Assembly: GCF_013200955.2 (NCBI RefSeq)
Contig: NZ_CP053697.2
Location: forward strand, 3,472,001-3,536,000
Source of the DNA: Pseudomonas campi
Lineage (GTDB): Bacteria > Pseudomonadota > Gammaproteobacteria > Pseudomonadales > Pseudomonadaceae
Length of the DNA stretch: 64,000 nt
Direction: 5' to 3'
Part shown: positions 39,015-52,424 of the stretch, piece by piece
How positions within the stretch are numbered: position 1 is the stretch's first letter
Layout of the letters: each line of letters opens with the position of its first letter
Made by a program: the position numbers and the translations under genes
Notes under the pieces: model-generated
What the model saw: the letters and a program-made list of their open reading frames with translations, nothing else
The model's database searches: none
Told to the model about the DNA's origin: nothing

Positions 39015-40382
39015 TTAGTGAGCCTCCCCCGATGCACAGAGAGCCGCGACGACTTTTTCCATCGCCGCGCTGCGCGAACCTTTAATTAGAATGGTGGTGT
39101 CGCCCGATTCGCAGCGAAGTGCCGCGATCAAGCTGGCTTGATCGGCGAAGTGCTGTCCTTGCGTACCGAATGCCTTGACGGCATGGGCCATCAGCGGGCC
39201 CACGGCATACAGCGCGCTGACCTTGCCGGCGGCATAAGCGCCGACATCGCGATGGCCTTGCTCGGCCCACTCGCCCAACTCGCCCATATCCCCAAGCACC
39301 AGAACGGTGCGACCGGAGAAGGCGGCGAGTATATCAACGGCGGCGCACATCGAAATCGGGTTGGCGTTGTAGGTGTCGTCGATCACTCGCGCACCGTTCG
39401 TCGCCAGCTGAGCAACGGCGCGGCCTTTGACCGGCTGCAGGCTTTCCAGCCCGGCCTGGATCCCGACCAGCGGCACACCCAGGGCATGCGCGGCGGCAGC
39501 GGCGGCCAGGGCGTTGGCCACGTTGTGGTTGCCCAGCAGGTTGAGCTGAATGCGCGCGCTGCCCGCCGGGCTGCTCAGGGTGAAAGCCATGCAGCCGCGG
39601 GCATCGCGGGCCAGCTCGGCGGCATGGAAGTCGGCACGGCTGTCATGCAGGGCGAAGCTCAGCACCGCACGGCCTCCGGCGCGGGCCTGCCAGATGGCGA
39701 AGGCCTTGTCGTCACGGTTGAGCACGGCGATGCCATCGGCGGCCAGGCCTTCGATAATCTCGCCCTTGGCTTCGATGATCTTGTCCGGGCCACCGAACTC
39801 GCCGACATGGGCGGTACCGGCATTGGTGATGATCGCCACGTGCGGGCGGGTCAGGCTGACGGTGTAGGCGATCTCGCCGACGTGGTTGGCACCCAGCTCG
39901 ATCACCGCACCGACATGCTCCGGCGCCAGCTCCAGCAGGGTCAGCGGCGCGCCAAGATCATTGTTCAGGTTGCCACGGGTGGCCAGCACCGGGCCTTGCA
40001 GGCCGGCGCGCAGGATGCTGGCGAGCATTTCCTTGACCGTGGTCTTGCCACTGGAACCGGTCACGGCGGCCAGAGGCTGGGAGAAGGCACTGCGATTCAG
40101 CGCACCGAGACGGCCCAGGCCGACGCGGCTGTCATTGACGATCAGCTGCGGCAGATCAACGCCCGCCACTTCGCGTTCGACCAGTGCCGCTACCGCGCCT
40201 TTGCCGGCAACCTCGGCCAGGTAATCGTGGCCATCGAAGTTCGGCCCGCTCAGGGCGACAAACAGCTGGCCCGCTTCGATCTTGCGGCTGTCGGTAGAGA
40301 CTGCGGAGAACGCCACATCGGCACCCAGCACACGCGCACGCAGGGCTGGTGCCACTTCACTGAGCAGCAACGGCTTAAGCAT
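39015..40382 (-). CDS. murF: UDP-MurNAc-tripeptide--D-Ala-D-Ala ligase
   Basis: A 455-residue ligase that completes the pentapeptide using the DdlB product. FSAVSTDSRKIEAGQLFVAL, the P-loop TGSSGKTTVKEML and IDDTYNANPISM are family motifs. The ATG at 40382 is chosen for the GGGAGG 6-7 bases upstream and overlaps the murE stop by 8 bases. Confidence 0.96.
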   Translation of the reverse strand: MLKPLLLSEVAPALRARVLGADVAFSAVSTDSRKIEAGQLFVALSGPNFDGHDYLAEVAGKGAVAALVEREVAGVDLPQLIVNDSRVGLGRLGALNRSAFSQPLAAVTGSSGKTTVKEMLASILRAGLQGPVLATRGNLNNDLGAPLTLLELAPEHVGAVIELGANHVGEIAYTVSLTRPHVAIITNAGTAHVGEFGGPDKIIEAKGEIIEGLAADGIAVLNRDDKAFAIWQARAGGRAVLSFALHDSRADFHAAELARDARGCMAFTLSSPAGSARIQLNLLGNHNVANALAAAAAAHALGVPLVGIQAGLESLQPVKGRAVAQLATNGARVIDDTYNANPISMCAAVDILAAFSGRTVLVLGDMGELGEWAEQGHRDVGAYAAGKVSALYAVGPLMAHAVKAFGTQGQHFADQASLIAALRCESGDTTILIKGSRSAAMEKVVAALCASGEAH

Positions 40383-41837
40383 GGGCAACCTCCCAGGCCT
40401 GCAGGGCCTTGGTGGTCTCGATCAGGTCGGAGAACGGCTGACGCACGCCGTTGATCTCCTGGTAATCCTCATGGCCCTTGCCGGCCAGCACCACGACATC
40501 ACCGGTCTTGGCGGCGGCGATCAGCTGGGCAATCGCCTGGCCACGGCCGTGAATGAATTCAACCTGCTCGGGCTTGGCGAAACCGGCGCGGATATCGGCG
40601 ACGATCTGCGCCGGGTCTTCCGTGCGCGGATTGTCATCCGTAACCAGCACACCATCGGCCAGACGCTCGGCTACCTGAGCCATCAGCGGACGCTTGCCGC
40701 TATCCCGATCACCGCCACAGCCGAACAGGCACAGCAGACGACCGGTGACATGCGGGCGCAAGGCTTCCAGAACCTTTTCCAGGGCATCCGGAGTGTGCGC
40801 GTAATCCACCACCACCAGCGGCAGCTGGCCGCCACCGAAACGCTGCATGCGCCCGACCGGGCCTTGCAGTTGCGGCAGCAGGGCGAGAATTTCATCCAGC
40901 GGGTAGTTCAGGCCGAGCAATGCACCGACCACCGCCAGCAGATTGCTCAGGTTGAAGCGCCCGAGCAGCGGGCTGCGCAGGTTGCCCTCGCCTTGCGGGG
41001 TGACCAGGCGCGCGCGCACGCCGTGGTCATCAAAACTGGCTTCGCGGCAATAGATGTAGGCGTCGCGATTATCCAGGCTGTAGCTGATCAGGCGCGACTC
41101 ATGGGACTCGGCGGCCAGCTGGCGACCGAAGGCGTCGTCCAGGTTGATCACCCGGCAACGCAGATCCGGCCAGGCGAACAGCTTGGCCTTGGCCGCGCCG
41201 TAGGCTTCCATCGAACCGTGATAGTCGAGGTGATCGCGCGACAGGTTGGTGAACACCGCCACGTCGAAGTCCAGCGCTGCCACGCGGCCTTGTTCCAGGC
41301 CGTGGGAGGAAACCTCCATGGCCATGGCGCGGGCACCGGCCTGTTTGAGGTCGGCGAGGATGGCCTGCACCGCCACCGGATCGGGTGTGGTGTGACGACC
41401 ACTTTCCAGGGACTCGTAGAAACCGGTGCCGAGGGTGCCGACGATGCCGCACGGCTCGCCGAGCTGGTCCAGCGCCTGGGCCAGCAACTGGCTGACGCTG
41501 GTCTTGCCGTTGGTGCCGGTGACGCCGACCAGGCGCAGGGCACGACTCGGCTCACCGTAGAAGCGCCCGGCGATGGCCGACAGCTGGCCGACCAGGCCCT
41601 TGATCGGCAGCAGCTCGGCGCTGTGCGCGGTCATTTTCGGTGCGCCTTCGGCCTCGTAGGCCACGGCCGCGGCACCGCGCGCCACGGCATCGGCGATATG
41701 CAGGCGACCATCCTGGGCAGTACCGGGCACGGCGAGGAACAGGTCGCCGGGACGCACCTTGCGGCTGTCCAGGGTCAGTTCGCGAATCAGCGTGGCCGAC
41801 TGGGCCTGGGGCAACAGTTGATTGAGTGGCATGGGCA

Positions 41838-41838
<1 letters not shown>
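40375..41838 (-). CDS. murE: UDP-MurNAc-dipeptide--meso-diaminopimelate ligase
   Basis: A 487-residue ligase adding the third peptide residue. LTLDSRKVRPGDLFLAVPG and the P-loop TGTNGKTSVSQLL are present. The DNPR motif in LVTDDNPRTEDP predicts meso-diaminopimelate as substrate. The ATG overlaps the ftsI stop by one base (TGATG); a second ATG two codons later is possible. Confidence 0.97.
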
Positions 41839-44817
<2,979 letters not shown>

Positions 44818-44819
44818 GG

Positions 44820-45275
44820 TCACAGGATCAGATCACGCAGGTCGTCCGGCAGAGCACCGGGTTGTTTGATGGCAGCCAGGTCGGCATCGGCAAGTGCGTT
44901 CCAGGCGTCCTCGTTCCACAGTTGAAACTTGTTCAGCACACCCACCAGCATCGCGTGCTTGTCCAGGCCGGCGTGGGCGCGCAGACGCGGCGGCACGAGG
45001 AAACGGCCGCTGCCGTCCAGCTCGATATCCACGGCGTTGCCGATCAGCAGGCGTTGCAGGCGACGGGTTTCTTCACGCAGGGAGGGCAATTCACGGAGTT
45101 TGGCTTCGATCAGCTCCCACTCGGGCAGCGGATACACACACAGGCAGGGGTCGACGGCATCAATGGTGACGATGAGCTGGCCGGCACAACGCGAAACGAG
45201 CTCGTCACGATACCGGCTCGGCATCGCGAGTCGCCCTTTGGCGTCGAGACTGATGGCGTTAGCTCCGCGAAACAA
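44820..45275 (-). CDS. mraZ: Transcriptional repressor MraZ
   Basis: A 151-residue AbrB-like DNA-binding protein, the autoregulator of the dcw operon, built from two SpoVT/AbrB-type repeats (about residues 5-50 and 80-125, each with an LDxxGR-like turn: [20 protein letters not shown]). The family start [10 protein letters not shown] is encoded here by a TTG codon at 45275; GGGGAA lies about 9 bases upstream. First gene of the dcw cluster. Candidate MraZ boxes lie just upstream in the leader. Confidence 0.95.
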   Translation of the reverse strand: MFRGANAISLDAKGRLAMPSRYRDELVSRCAGQLIVTIDAVDPCLCVYPLPEWELIEAKLRELPSLREETRRLQRLLIGNAVDIELDGSGRFLVPPRLRAHAGLDKHAMLVGVLNKFQLWNEDAWNALADADLAAIKQPGALPDDLRDLIL

Positions 45276-45308
45276 GGCTGCGCTTCCCCACTGTAATTAG
45301 CTTTCCAT

Positions 45309-45342
45309 GCCCATATGACCCACTTCGTGCCACTTTGTGCCA
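45309..45342 (-). promoter_or_regulatory. Candidate MraZ operator: TGGNN repeats
   Basis: On the minus strand TGGCA, TGGCA, TGGGT and TGGGC occur at 45342, 45332, 45322 and 45313. The spacing is 10, 10 and 9 bases. E. coli MraZ binds direct TGGGN repeats with 5-base spacers (10-base period). The array lies between the promoter and mraZ. Confidence 0.6.
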
Positions 45343-45351
45343 CTTCGGCAC

Positions 45352-45381
45352 ACTATAGGAATGCAGCGCCCCCAGCGTCAA
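45352..45381 (-). promoter_or_regulatory. Promoter of the dcw cluster (mraZ)
   Basis: TTGACG (-35, 45381-45376) and TATAGT (-10, 45357-45352) are separated by 18 bases on the minus strand. A start near 45345 places the MraZ-box array in the first 40 transcribed bases. Confidence 0.65.
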
Positions 45382-45589
45382 GGCGCAGAAACTAGGAAAA
45401 ATCCTTATGGGACGGAGATTTAGCGAACTTTGCGGGGAGTTTTGCGGGGTAAAACGAGGGCTTTTTGCAGACGAATATCAGCCGGCTCATGAGGCTGAAC
45501 TTCAAACTTAAAGTAACTTCTTAAGAGTAAGATTTTTTCGGTATTACAAAGGCGGGATATTGAGGTGAAGCAGGAGGGAGAAAAAGGAG
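45382..45589. other. AT-rich gap between dcw promoter and rnpB 3' end
   Basis: No gene or clear hairpin terminator is seen here. The stretch is unusually AT-rich for this chromosome (for example around 45510-45550), which could aid the promoter upstream region. Confidence 0.5.
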
Positions 45590-45934
45590 GAGAGTCGATC
45601 TGTAAGCCGGGTTCTGTCGAGGACAGTCATTCCTCTACGACGTACATCACTGCACGCCTTTAGCAACCTACCCGGTTCCAGCGCGGGCCACGCCAATGGA
45701 ACCCTATTTGGTCTTGCTCCGAGTGGGGTTTACCTAGCCACGGACTGTTGCCAGCCGTGCGGTGCGCTCTTACCGCACCTTTTCACCCTTACCGGCGCTT
45801 GCGCGCTTAGGCGGTTATTTTCTGTGGCACTTTCCGTAGGCTCACGCCTCCCAGGCATTACCTGGCACTCCGCCCTATGGAGCCCGGACTTTCCTCCCCC
45901 TTCTTGCGAAGGCAGCGACTGTCCGATCGACTCT
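45590..45934 (-). ncRNA. rnpB: RNase P RNA (class A)
   Basis: About 345 nt catalytic RNA that matures tRNA 5' ends. On the minus strand the 5' end reads AGAGTCGATCGGACAGTCGC and the 3' end closes the P1-type pairing with CGACTCT. Universally conserved parts are visible: GAGGAAAGTCCGGGCTCC near the 5' end, CAGGTAATGCCTGG, and the ACAGAACCCGGCTTACAGAT segment near the 3' end. Ends are placed by resemblance to the P. aeruginosa RNA and may be off by a few bases. Confidence 0.95.
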
Positions 45935-45943
45935 CCAGTGCCA

Positions 45944-45972
45944 AGGGTAACCAGCCGGCACTCATAGAACAA
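45944..45972 (-). promoter_or_regulatory. Candidate rnpB promoter
   Basis: TTGTTC and TACCCT are separated by 17 bases on the minus strand, ending 10 bases before the rnpB 5' end. Confidence 0.5.
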
Positions 45973-45986
45973 GCTCGGGACAGAGC

Positions 45987-46859
45987 TCACGCGTCCTTTT
46001 GCCGCTCCAGCGCCACCTGATACAGCAGATTCTTGCGCACCCCGGTGATCTCCGCCGCCAGCGCTGCCGCGCGCTTGAGCGGCATCTCGCCGAGCAGCAG
46101 ATCGAGCACCCGCAGCGCCTCGCCACTGATCGCTTCGTCGCCTTCGGGCGCCTGCCAACCCGCCACCAGCACCACACACTCGCCGCGCTGCTGGTTGCTG
46201 TCGGCCGCCACCCAGTCGTGCAACTCGCCCAGCGGCAAGCCCTTGAGGGTCTCGAAGGTTTTGGTCAGCTCGCGCCCCAGCACGGCCGGCCGATCGGCGC
46301 CAAACACCTCGCGCATATCGGCCAGGCATTCGAGAATGCGATGGGGCGCCTCATAGAAAATCAGTGTGCGCGAGTCTTCGGCCACCTGCTGCAGGCGCGC
46401 CTGGCGCCCGACAGTCTTGGCCGGCAGAAAGCCCTCGAAACTGAAGCGATCAGACGGCAGGCCGGCAGCCGACAACGCCGCGATCAGCGCACAGGCACCC
46501 GGCACAGGCACCACCCGCACACCTGCCGCGCGCGCCTGGCGCACCAGATGAAAGCCTGGATCGGAGATCAGCGGCGTACCCGCATCGGAAATCAACGCAA
46601 CATCCTCACCCGCCAGCAAGCGCGTAAGGAAACGCCCACCCTCGTCGCGCTCGTTGTGCTCATGGCAGGCCGCAAGCGGGGTGGCGATACCGAAATGCTG
46701 CAGCAGACGAATGGAGTGACGCGTGTCCTCGGCCGCAATCAGCGCCACCTCGCGCAGGATGCGCAAGGCACGGGCACTGATGTCATCCAGGTTGCCGATC
46801 GGGGTGGCAACCACGTAAAGCGTGCCGGTGGCGGTTACAGATGCAGCGGAAACGCTCAC
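45987..46859 (-). CDS. rsmI: 16S rRNA 2'-O-methyltransferase RsmI (C1402)
   Basis: A 290-residue tetrapyrrole-methylase-fold enzyme that 2'-O-methylates C1402 of 16S rRNA, the same nucleotide RsmH modifies at N4. LYVVATPIGNLDDISARAL, AEDTRHS, ISDAGTPLISDPG and FYEAPHR are diagnostic. The start is the GTG at 46859, with GAGGG about 8 bases upstream; the family length agrees. Divergent from lpoA, with rnpB 52 bases downstream. Confidence 0.95.
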   Translation of the reverse strand: MSVSAASVTATGTLYVVATPIGNLDDISARALRILREVALIAAEDTRHSIRLLQHFGIATPLAACHEHNERDEGGRFLTRLLAGEDVALISDAGTPLISDPGFHLVRQARAAGVRVVPVPGACALIAALSAAGLPSDRFSFEGFLPAKTVGRQARLQQVAEDSRTLIFYEAPHRILECLADMREVFGADRPAVLGRELTKTFETLKGLPLGELHDWVAADSNQQRGECVVLVAGWQAPEGDEAISGEALRVLDLLLGEMPLKRAAALAAEITGVRKNLLYQVALERQKDA

Positions 46860-46982
46860 GGGCGGCCCTCGATGACAGCGGAAAGCGCGCATTGTAGCCC
46901 GTTTCGCCGCTTCGACATCGCACCGGCTGCGGGCCTTGGGTACAATCGCGCACTCATTTGATCAAGTACCAGGAACGTTTCG

Positions 46983-48797
46983 ATGATCGCTCGCCTGCGC
47001 CCGCTTTCCGCCCTCTGCCTCGCCGGCCTGCTGGCCGCCTGTGCCAGCACGCCGTCGTCCAACCTGGGCGAGCTGCCGCGCACCCCGCAAGCCAGCATCG
47101 AGCAATTGCTGCAGCAAGCCGGCGCTGCCAGTACTCCGGAGGAAGGCGCCCTGCTGCGCCTGTCCGCCGCCGACCAGGCCTATCAGCAGAAAGACCTGGG
47201 CCGCGCCACACGCATCCTCGACGAGATCTCCCTGGACAGCCTGAAGCCGGCCCAGCAGATCTTCGCCAGCACCCTCGCCGCCGAACTGGCGATGACCCGT
47301 AACAAGCCGAAAAGCGCACTCAAGGCGCTCGCCCACCCGAGCCTGGAGCGTCTGGGCGAACTGCCGGTCGAGCAGCAGGTACGCACTCAACTGGTCCGTG
47401 CCAGCGCCCTGCAGGCCGACGGCCAGACCCTGGCCGCCGCCCGTGAGCGGGTGTTCATCGCCCCACTGCTCAACGGGGCGAGCGCCAGCGCCAACCACGA
47501 AGCGATCTGGACTCTGGTCGCCAGCCTACCGCAAAGCCAGCTGCAATCTTCCGGCGACAGCGACCTGGATGGCTGGCTGAGTCTGGCCCTGGCCACCAAG
47601 AGCGCCGGCACCCCGGATCAGCAACTGGCAGCCATCGACGCCTGGCGTCAACAGCACCCGCAACACCCCGCCGCACAACAACTGCCTGCGGGCCTGGACA
47701 AGCTGAAAAGCCTGGCCGGCCAGCCACTGCAGAAAGTGGCCCTGCTGCTGCCCCAGGAAGGACAGCTGGCTGCGGTCGCCCGCGCCCTGCGTGACGGCTT
47801 CATGGCTGCCCACTACCAAGCCCAGCAGGCCGGACAGAACCCACCCGAAGTCATGCTCTATGACAGCTCGCGACTGGCCTCGCTGGATGACTTCTACCGC
47901 CAGGCCCAGGCAGACGGCGCGCAACTGGTGATCGGTCCACTGGAGAAGCCGCTGGTCAAGCAACTCAGCGAACGTCCGCAGCTGCCTATCACTACCCTGG
48001 CCCTGAACTACAGCGATGCCGGCAGCGAAGCACCGGCGCAACTGTTCCAGTTCGGCCTGGCCGCCGAAGACGAAGCCCGCGAAGTGGCCCGCCGCGCCTG
48101 GGCGGACGGCATGCGCCGCGCCGTAGCCCTGGTGCCCAGTGGCGAGTGGGGCAACCGCGTTCTCAGTGCCTTCCAGCAGAGCTGGCAAGCCGCCGGCGGC
48201 ACCCTGATCGCCGCCGAACACGTCGACCAGCCGGTAGAGCTGGCCCAGCAGATCGCCGACCTGTTCCAGCTGCGCGAAAGCGAAGCCCGCGCCAAGCGCC
48301 TGCAGAACACCCTGGGTGGCGCCGTCGCCGCCGTGCCGGCACGCCGCCAGGACGTCGACTTCATCTTCCTTGCCGCCACCCCGCAGCAGGCCCAGCAGAT
48401 CAAGCCGACCCTGGCCTTCCAGTACGCCGGCGATGTGCCGGTATACGCCACCTCGCACCTCTACACCGGCGGCAGCAACCCGGCCCAGTACCAGGACCTG
48501 GAAGGCATCCGCTTCTGCGAAACCCCCTGGCTGCTGGATGCCAATGACCCGCTGCGCCAGCAGGTCGATGGTCAATGGCCACAAGCCGCCGGCAGTCTCG
48601 GTCGCCTGTACGCCATGGGCGTCGACGCCTACCGCCTGGCGCCGCGCCTGAGCCAGCTGCAGGCCATGCCCGACAGCCAGGTCGAGGGCCTGTCCGGCAA
48701 CCTCAGCCTGAGCACCGCCCAGCGCATCGAACGCCAGCTGCCGTGGGCCGAGTTCCGCAACGGCCAGGTCCAGCGCCTGCCGGACAGCAGCAATTAA
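46983..48797 (+). CDS. lpoA: Penicillin-binding-protein activator LpoA (LppC family lipoprotein)
   Basis: A 604-residue outer-membrane lipoprotein. The lipobox LAAC ends at Cys20. The N-terminal half is TPR-like helical repeats (about residues 30-240), and the C-terminal half is a periplasmic-binding-protein-like domain (about 250-595; KVALLLPQEGQL, LVIGPLEKPLVK, DFIFLAATPQQAQQIKP). In E. coli LpoA stimulates PBP1A; pseudomonads also use an unrelated LpoP for PBP1B, so the partner here is inferred. Its AAT-TAA end overlaps the only possible upstream start of yraN. Confidence 0.88.
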   Translation: MIARLRPLSALCLAGLLAACASTPSSNLGELPRTPQASIEQLLQQAGAASTPEEGALLRLSAADQAYQQKDLGRATRILDEISLDSLKPAQQIFASTLAAELAMTRNKPKSALKALAHPSLERLGELPVEQQVRTQLVRASALQADGQTLAAARERVFIAPLLNGASASANHEAIWTLVASLPQSQLQSSGDSDLDGWLSLALATKSAGTPDQQLAAIDAWRQQHPQHPAAQQLPAGLDKLKSLAGQPLQKVALLLPQEGQLAAVARALRDGFMAAHYQAQQAGQNPPEVMLYDSSRLASLDDFYRQAQADGAQLVIGPLEKPLVKQLSERPQLPITTLALNYSDAGSEAPAQLFQFGLAAEDEAREVARRAWADGMRRAVALVPSGEWGNRVLSAFQQSWQAAGGTLIAAEHVDQPVELAQQIADLFQLRESEARAKRLQNTLGGAVAAVPARRQDVDFIFLAATPQQAQQIKPTLAFQYAGDVPVYATSHLYTGGSNPAQYQDLEGIRFCETPWLLDANDPLRQQVDGQWPQAAGSLGRLYAMGVDAYRLAPRLSQLQAMPDSQVEGLSGNLSLSTAQRIERQLPWAEFRNGQVQRLPDSSN

Positions 48798-49143
48798 GCC
48801 GACCGGGGAAACCGGGCGCGCCGCCGAAGTCCAGGCGCGCGAGCACCTGCAGCAACAGGGTCTGCGCCTGCTGGCGCAGAACTGGCTGTGTCGCGGCGGC
48901 GAGCTCGATCTGGTCATGCTCGACGGCGATACAGTAGTATTCGTCGAAGTGCGCTACCGCCGGCATGTGGCGTGGGGCGGCGCCCTGGAGAGCATCGACG
49001 GACGCAAGCAGCAACGCCTGATCCTCGCCGCGCAGCAGTTCCTGCAAAAGGAAAGCCGCTGGTCCAAGCACCCTTGCCGCTTCGACGTGGTAGCCCTGAG
49101 CCCCACCCAACTGGACTGGCTGAAGAACGCTTTTGAGACGTGA
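48793..49143 (+). CDS. yraN: YraN / UPF0102 nuclease-fold protein with apparent ATT start
   Basis: A protein of about 116 residues in the UPF0102 family (restriction-endonuclease-like fold). The conserved acidic set is GGELDLV, then FVEVRYR, followed by AWGGALESIDGRKQQRL. The whole family N-terminus (AEVQAREHLQQQGLRLLAQNW) is in frame, but no ATG, GTG or TTG lies between the in-frame stop at 48709-48711 and 48916. The only near-standard start is ATT at 48793, inside the lpoA stop region (AATTAAG). Starting at ATG 48916 would remove about 41 residues, including GGELDLV. Length and context (lpoA-yraN-gmhA) match other gammaproteobacteria. Confidence 0.75.
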   Translation: MKPTGETGRAAEVQAREHLQQQGLRLLAQNWLCRGGELDLVMLDGDTVVFVEVRYRRHVAWGGALESIDGRKQQRLILAAQQFLQKESRWSKHPCRFDVVALSPTQLDWLKNAFET

Positions 49144-49225
49144 ATAAGCCCGATCAACTCTTTCTAGTCGACCCGCACACGGCAAGTCAGGTAAAAAGCC
49201 GGACATCAGGCCAGATGCGAGTCAT

Positions 49226-49231
49226 TATAAT
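49226..49231 (+). promoter_or_regulatory. Candidate -10 element of the gmhA-dolP pair
   Basis: A perfect TATAAT lies 68 bases before the gmhA ATG in the 155-base gap after yraN. The -35 region is weak (GGACAT-like). Confidence 0.4.
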
Positions 49232-49286
49232 TCGCCCGACTCGTGGCACTCCCTCACCGTAGAGGCTGAATCAGCCCGCACACTGA

Positions 49287-50422
<1,136 letters not shown>

Positions 50423-50443
50423 CGGTGTGATCCACAGATACAG

Positions 50444-50468
50444 AAAGGGCGCCAATGGCGCCCTTTTT
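50444..50468. terminator. Intrinsic terminator
   Basis: AAAGGGCGCCAATGGCGCCCTTTTT after dolP, before convergent sspB. Confidence 0.88.
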
Positions 50469-50504
50469 GTTGGTACTCACAACAGCTGGTGACAGCTGCA
50501 GGGG

Positions 50505-50921
50505 TTACTTGACCACTTTCAGACTGGGCCGACCACTCGGACGCGGCGGCTCATCACCCGACGGACCATCGTCATCCGGCCCCTCTCCAGCTTCGTCTTC
50601 GTCGACCGGCGGCTCGAGCTCGAAGACCATACCCTGACCGTTCTCCCGCGCGTAGATGGCCAGCATGGCACCCGCCGGAACGAACAGTGAATGCGCCACA
50701 CCACCGAAACGCCCTTCGAAGCTGACCGCCTCGTTGTCCATGTGCATGTTGCGCACGGCGCTGGGCGACACGTTTAAGACAATCTGCCCATCACTGGCAA
50801 AGCCAGGCGGAACCCGCACACCGGGAAACTCGGCATTCACCAGCAGGTGCGGCGTGCAATCGTTGTCGACGATCCACTCGTAGAGTGCTCGCACCAGGTA
50901 GGGACGACTGGAATTCATCAA
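50505..50921 (-). CDS. sspB: ClpXP adaptor SspB
   Basis: A 138-residue adaptor that delivers ssrA-tagged proteins and RseA/MucA-type fragments to ClpXP. The Sm-like substrate-binding domain occupies residues 1-105 (SRPYLVRALYEWIVDND, GQIVLNVSPSAVRN, FEGRFGG). An acidic, flexible linker of about 25 residues follows, and the ClpX-binding tail RPSLKVVK ends the protein. It follows sspA by 15 bases, as in E. coli. Confidence 0.95.
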   Translation of the reverse strand: MMNSSRPYLVRALYEWIVDNDCTPHLLVNAEFPGVRVPPGFASDGQIVLNVSPSAVRNMHMDNEAVSFEGRFGGVAHSLFVPAGAMLAIYARENGQGMVFELEPPVDEDEAGEGPDDDGPSGDEPPRPSGRPSLKVVK

Positions 50922-50936
50922 GGACGACCTCCTGTA

Positions 50937-51554
50937 TTAGCGCATGTCGCGCTCGGCGCCGGACAGGCTGGCCTTGAAGCCCTCACGAGCGAACTGACGC
51001 TCCATATAGTCCAGCAACGGCTTGGCCGGTTTCGGCAGCTCGATACCCAGCAGCGGCAAGCGCCACAGAATGGGCAGCAAACAGCAATCTACCAGACTCA
51101 GTTCTTCACTCAGAAAAAACGGCTTATCGGCAAACAGCGGAGAAACCCCGGTCAGGCTCTCACGCAGCTCCTTGCGCGCCTGCACACGAGCCGGCTCCTT
51201 GCTGCGCGAATCGAGGATCAGGTCGACCAGCTTGCACCAGTCGCGTTGAATGCGATGGATCAGCAGGCGGCTATTGGCCCGCGCCACCGGATAGACCGGC
51301 AACAGTGGTGGGTGCGGATAACGCTCATCCAGATATTCCATGACCACGGTCGACTCGTACAACGCCAGGTCGCGATCAACCAGGGTCGGTACGCTGCCGT
51401 AGGGATTGACCTCGGCCAGATTCGGCGGGCAACGGCCAGGCGCAACATCGATGATCTCGGCACTCACGCCCTTCTCGGCCAGCACCAGGCGCACGCGATG
51501 GGAGTAGTGATCGGTGGGGTCGGAATAGCAGGCCAACTTATTCGGTGCGGCCAT
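50937..51554 (-). CDS. sspA: Stringent starvation protein A
   Basis: A 205-residue GST-fold protein that binds RNA polymerase sigma-70 holoenzyme; in pseudomonads it affects virulence and stress gene expression. The sequence starts [29 protein letters not shown] and carries [19 protein letters not shown]. Operon sspA-sspB; the bc1 operon terminator lies upstream. Confidence 0.95.
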   Translation of the reverse strand: MAAPNKLACYSDPTDHYSHRVRLVLAEKGVSAEIIDVAPGRCPPNLAEVNPYGSVPTLVDRDLALYESTVVMEYLDERYPHPPLLPVYPVARANSRLLIHRIQRDWCKLVDLILDSRSKEPARVQARKELRESLTGVSPLFADKPFFLSEELSLVDCCLLPILWRLPLLGIELPKPAKPLLDYMERQFAREGFKASLSGAERDMR

Positions 51555-51590
51555 GATGCCCCTCCTTAAAAAACCAGATTACAGAAACAG

Positions 51591-51624
51591 AAAAACGCAC
51601 GCGCCCATTATGGGCGCGTGCGTC
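51591..51624 (-). terminator. Terminator of the bc1 operon
   Basis: Minus-strand stem GACGCACGCGCCCA / TGGGCGCGTGCGT followed by a T-run, 21 bases past the cytochrome c1 stop. Confidence 0.9.
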
Positions 51625-51644
51625 TACAGCGGTAACGCGAGGGA

Positions 51645-52424
51645 TCAGTGCACGTCCTTCCAGTATTCGCGCTTGAGCAGATAGGCAAATACGAAGAAGA
51701 AGGCCAGATAGAGCAGCACGTAGGTGCCGATACGCTGGCTTTCGAGCTTGATCGGGTTGGCCGAGTAAGCCAGGAAAGTCACCAGATTATGGATCTTCTG
51801 GTCAAACTCGGCTTCGCTCAGCTTGCCGGACTTCGGCACGATGGTCAGCTGATCACAGGCTTCATGGGTGATCGGCGAACCGGTCAGCGGGTCGTACTGC
51901 TTCTTACCGTCTTCGACCACCTGAACCTGCTTGCAACCGACGACCTGGCGACCCTGCAGGCCGACCAGTACGTTGGGCATGCCGACGTTCGGGAAGACCT
52001 TGTTGTTCACCCCATAAGGGCGAGTCGGGTCTTCGTAGAACGTACGCAGATAGGTATACAGCCAGTCTGTACCACGCACACGGGCCACCAGGGTCAGATC
52101 AGGCGGCGCAGCACCGAACCAGGTCTTGGCATCACTCGGCTGCATGCCGATCTTCATGTGCTCGCCAATCTTGGCACCGGTGAAGACCAGGTTTTCCATC
52201 ATCAGCTCGTGCGGGATACCGAGGTCATCGGCAACGCGCTCGTAACGCTGGAACTTGGCACTGTGGCAACCCATGCAGTAGTTGGCGAACGTACGCGCGC
52301 CATCCTGCAGGGCAGCTTTGTCGGTCAGGTCGATGTCGACCTTGTCCAGTTCAACTTCCGCGCCTGCGCCGAAAGCGATGGCCGGCAGCGCAGCAATAAC
52401 AAATGCAGCAAATAGCTTTTTCAT
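51645..52424 (-). CDS. petC: Cytochrome c1 of the bc1 complex
   Basis: A 259-residue heme protein of complex III. The signal peptide is about residues 1-20. The covalent heme site is Cys50-Cys53-His54 (CMGCHSAKF), a distal Met ligand region includes FPNVGMPNVLVG, and the C-terminal membrane anchor is about residues 230-250. It passes electrons from the Rieske centre to soluble cytochromes. The ATG shares a base with the cytochrome b stop (TGATG). Confidence 0.97.
   Translation of the reverse strand: MKKLFAAFVIAALPAIAFGAGAEVELDKVDIDLTDKAALQDGARTFANYCMGCHSAKFQRYERVADDLGIPHELMMENLVFTGAKIGEHMKIGMQPSDAKTWFGAAPPDLTLVARVRGTDWLYTYLRTFYEDPTRPYGVNNKVFPNVGMPNVLVGLQGRQVVGCKQVQVVEDGKKQYDPLTGSPITHEACDQLTIVPKSGKLSEAEFDQKIHNLVTFLAYSANPIKLESQRIGTYVLLYLAFFFVFAYLLKREYWKDVH

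Noticed and set aside
45730..46329. 199-codon minus-strand frame across rnpB and rsmI
   Set aside because: Part of it is the translated RNase P RNA gene and the rest is out of frame with rsmI.
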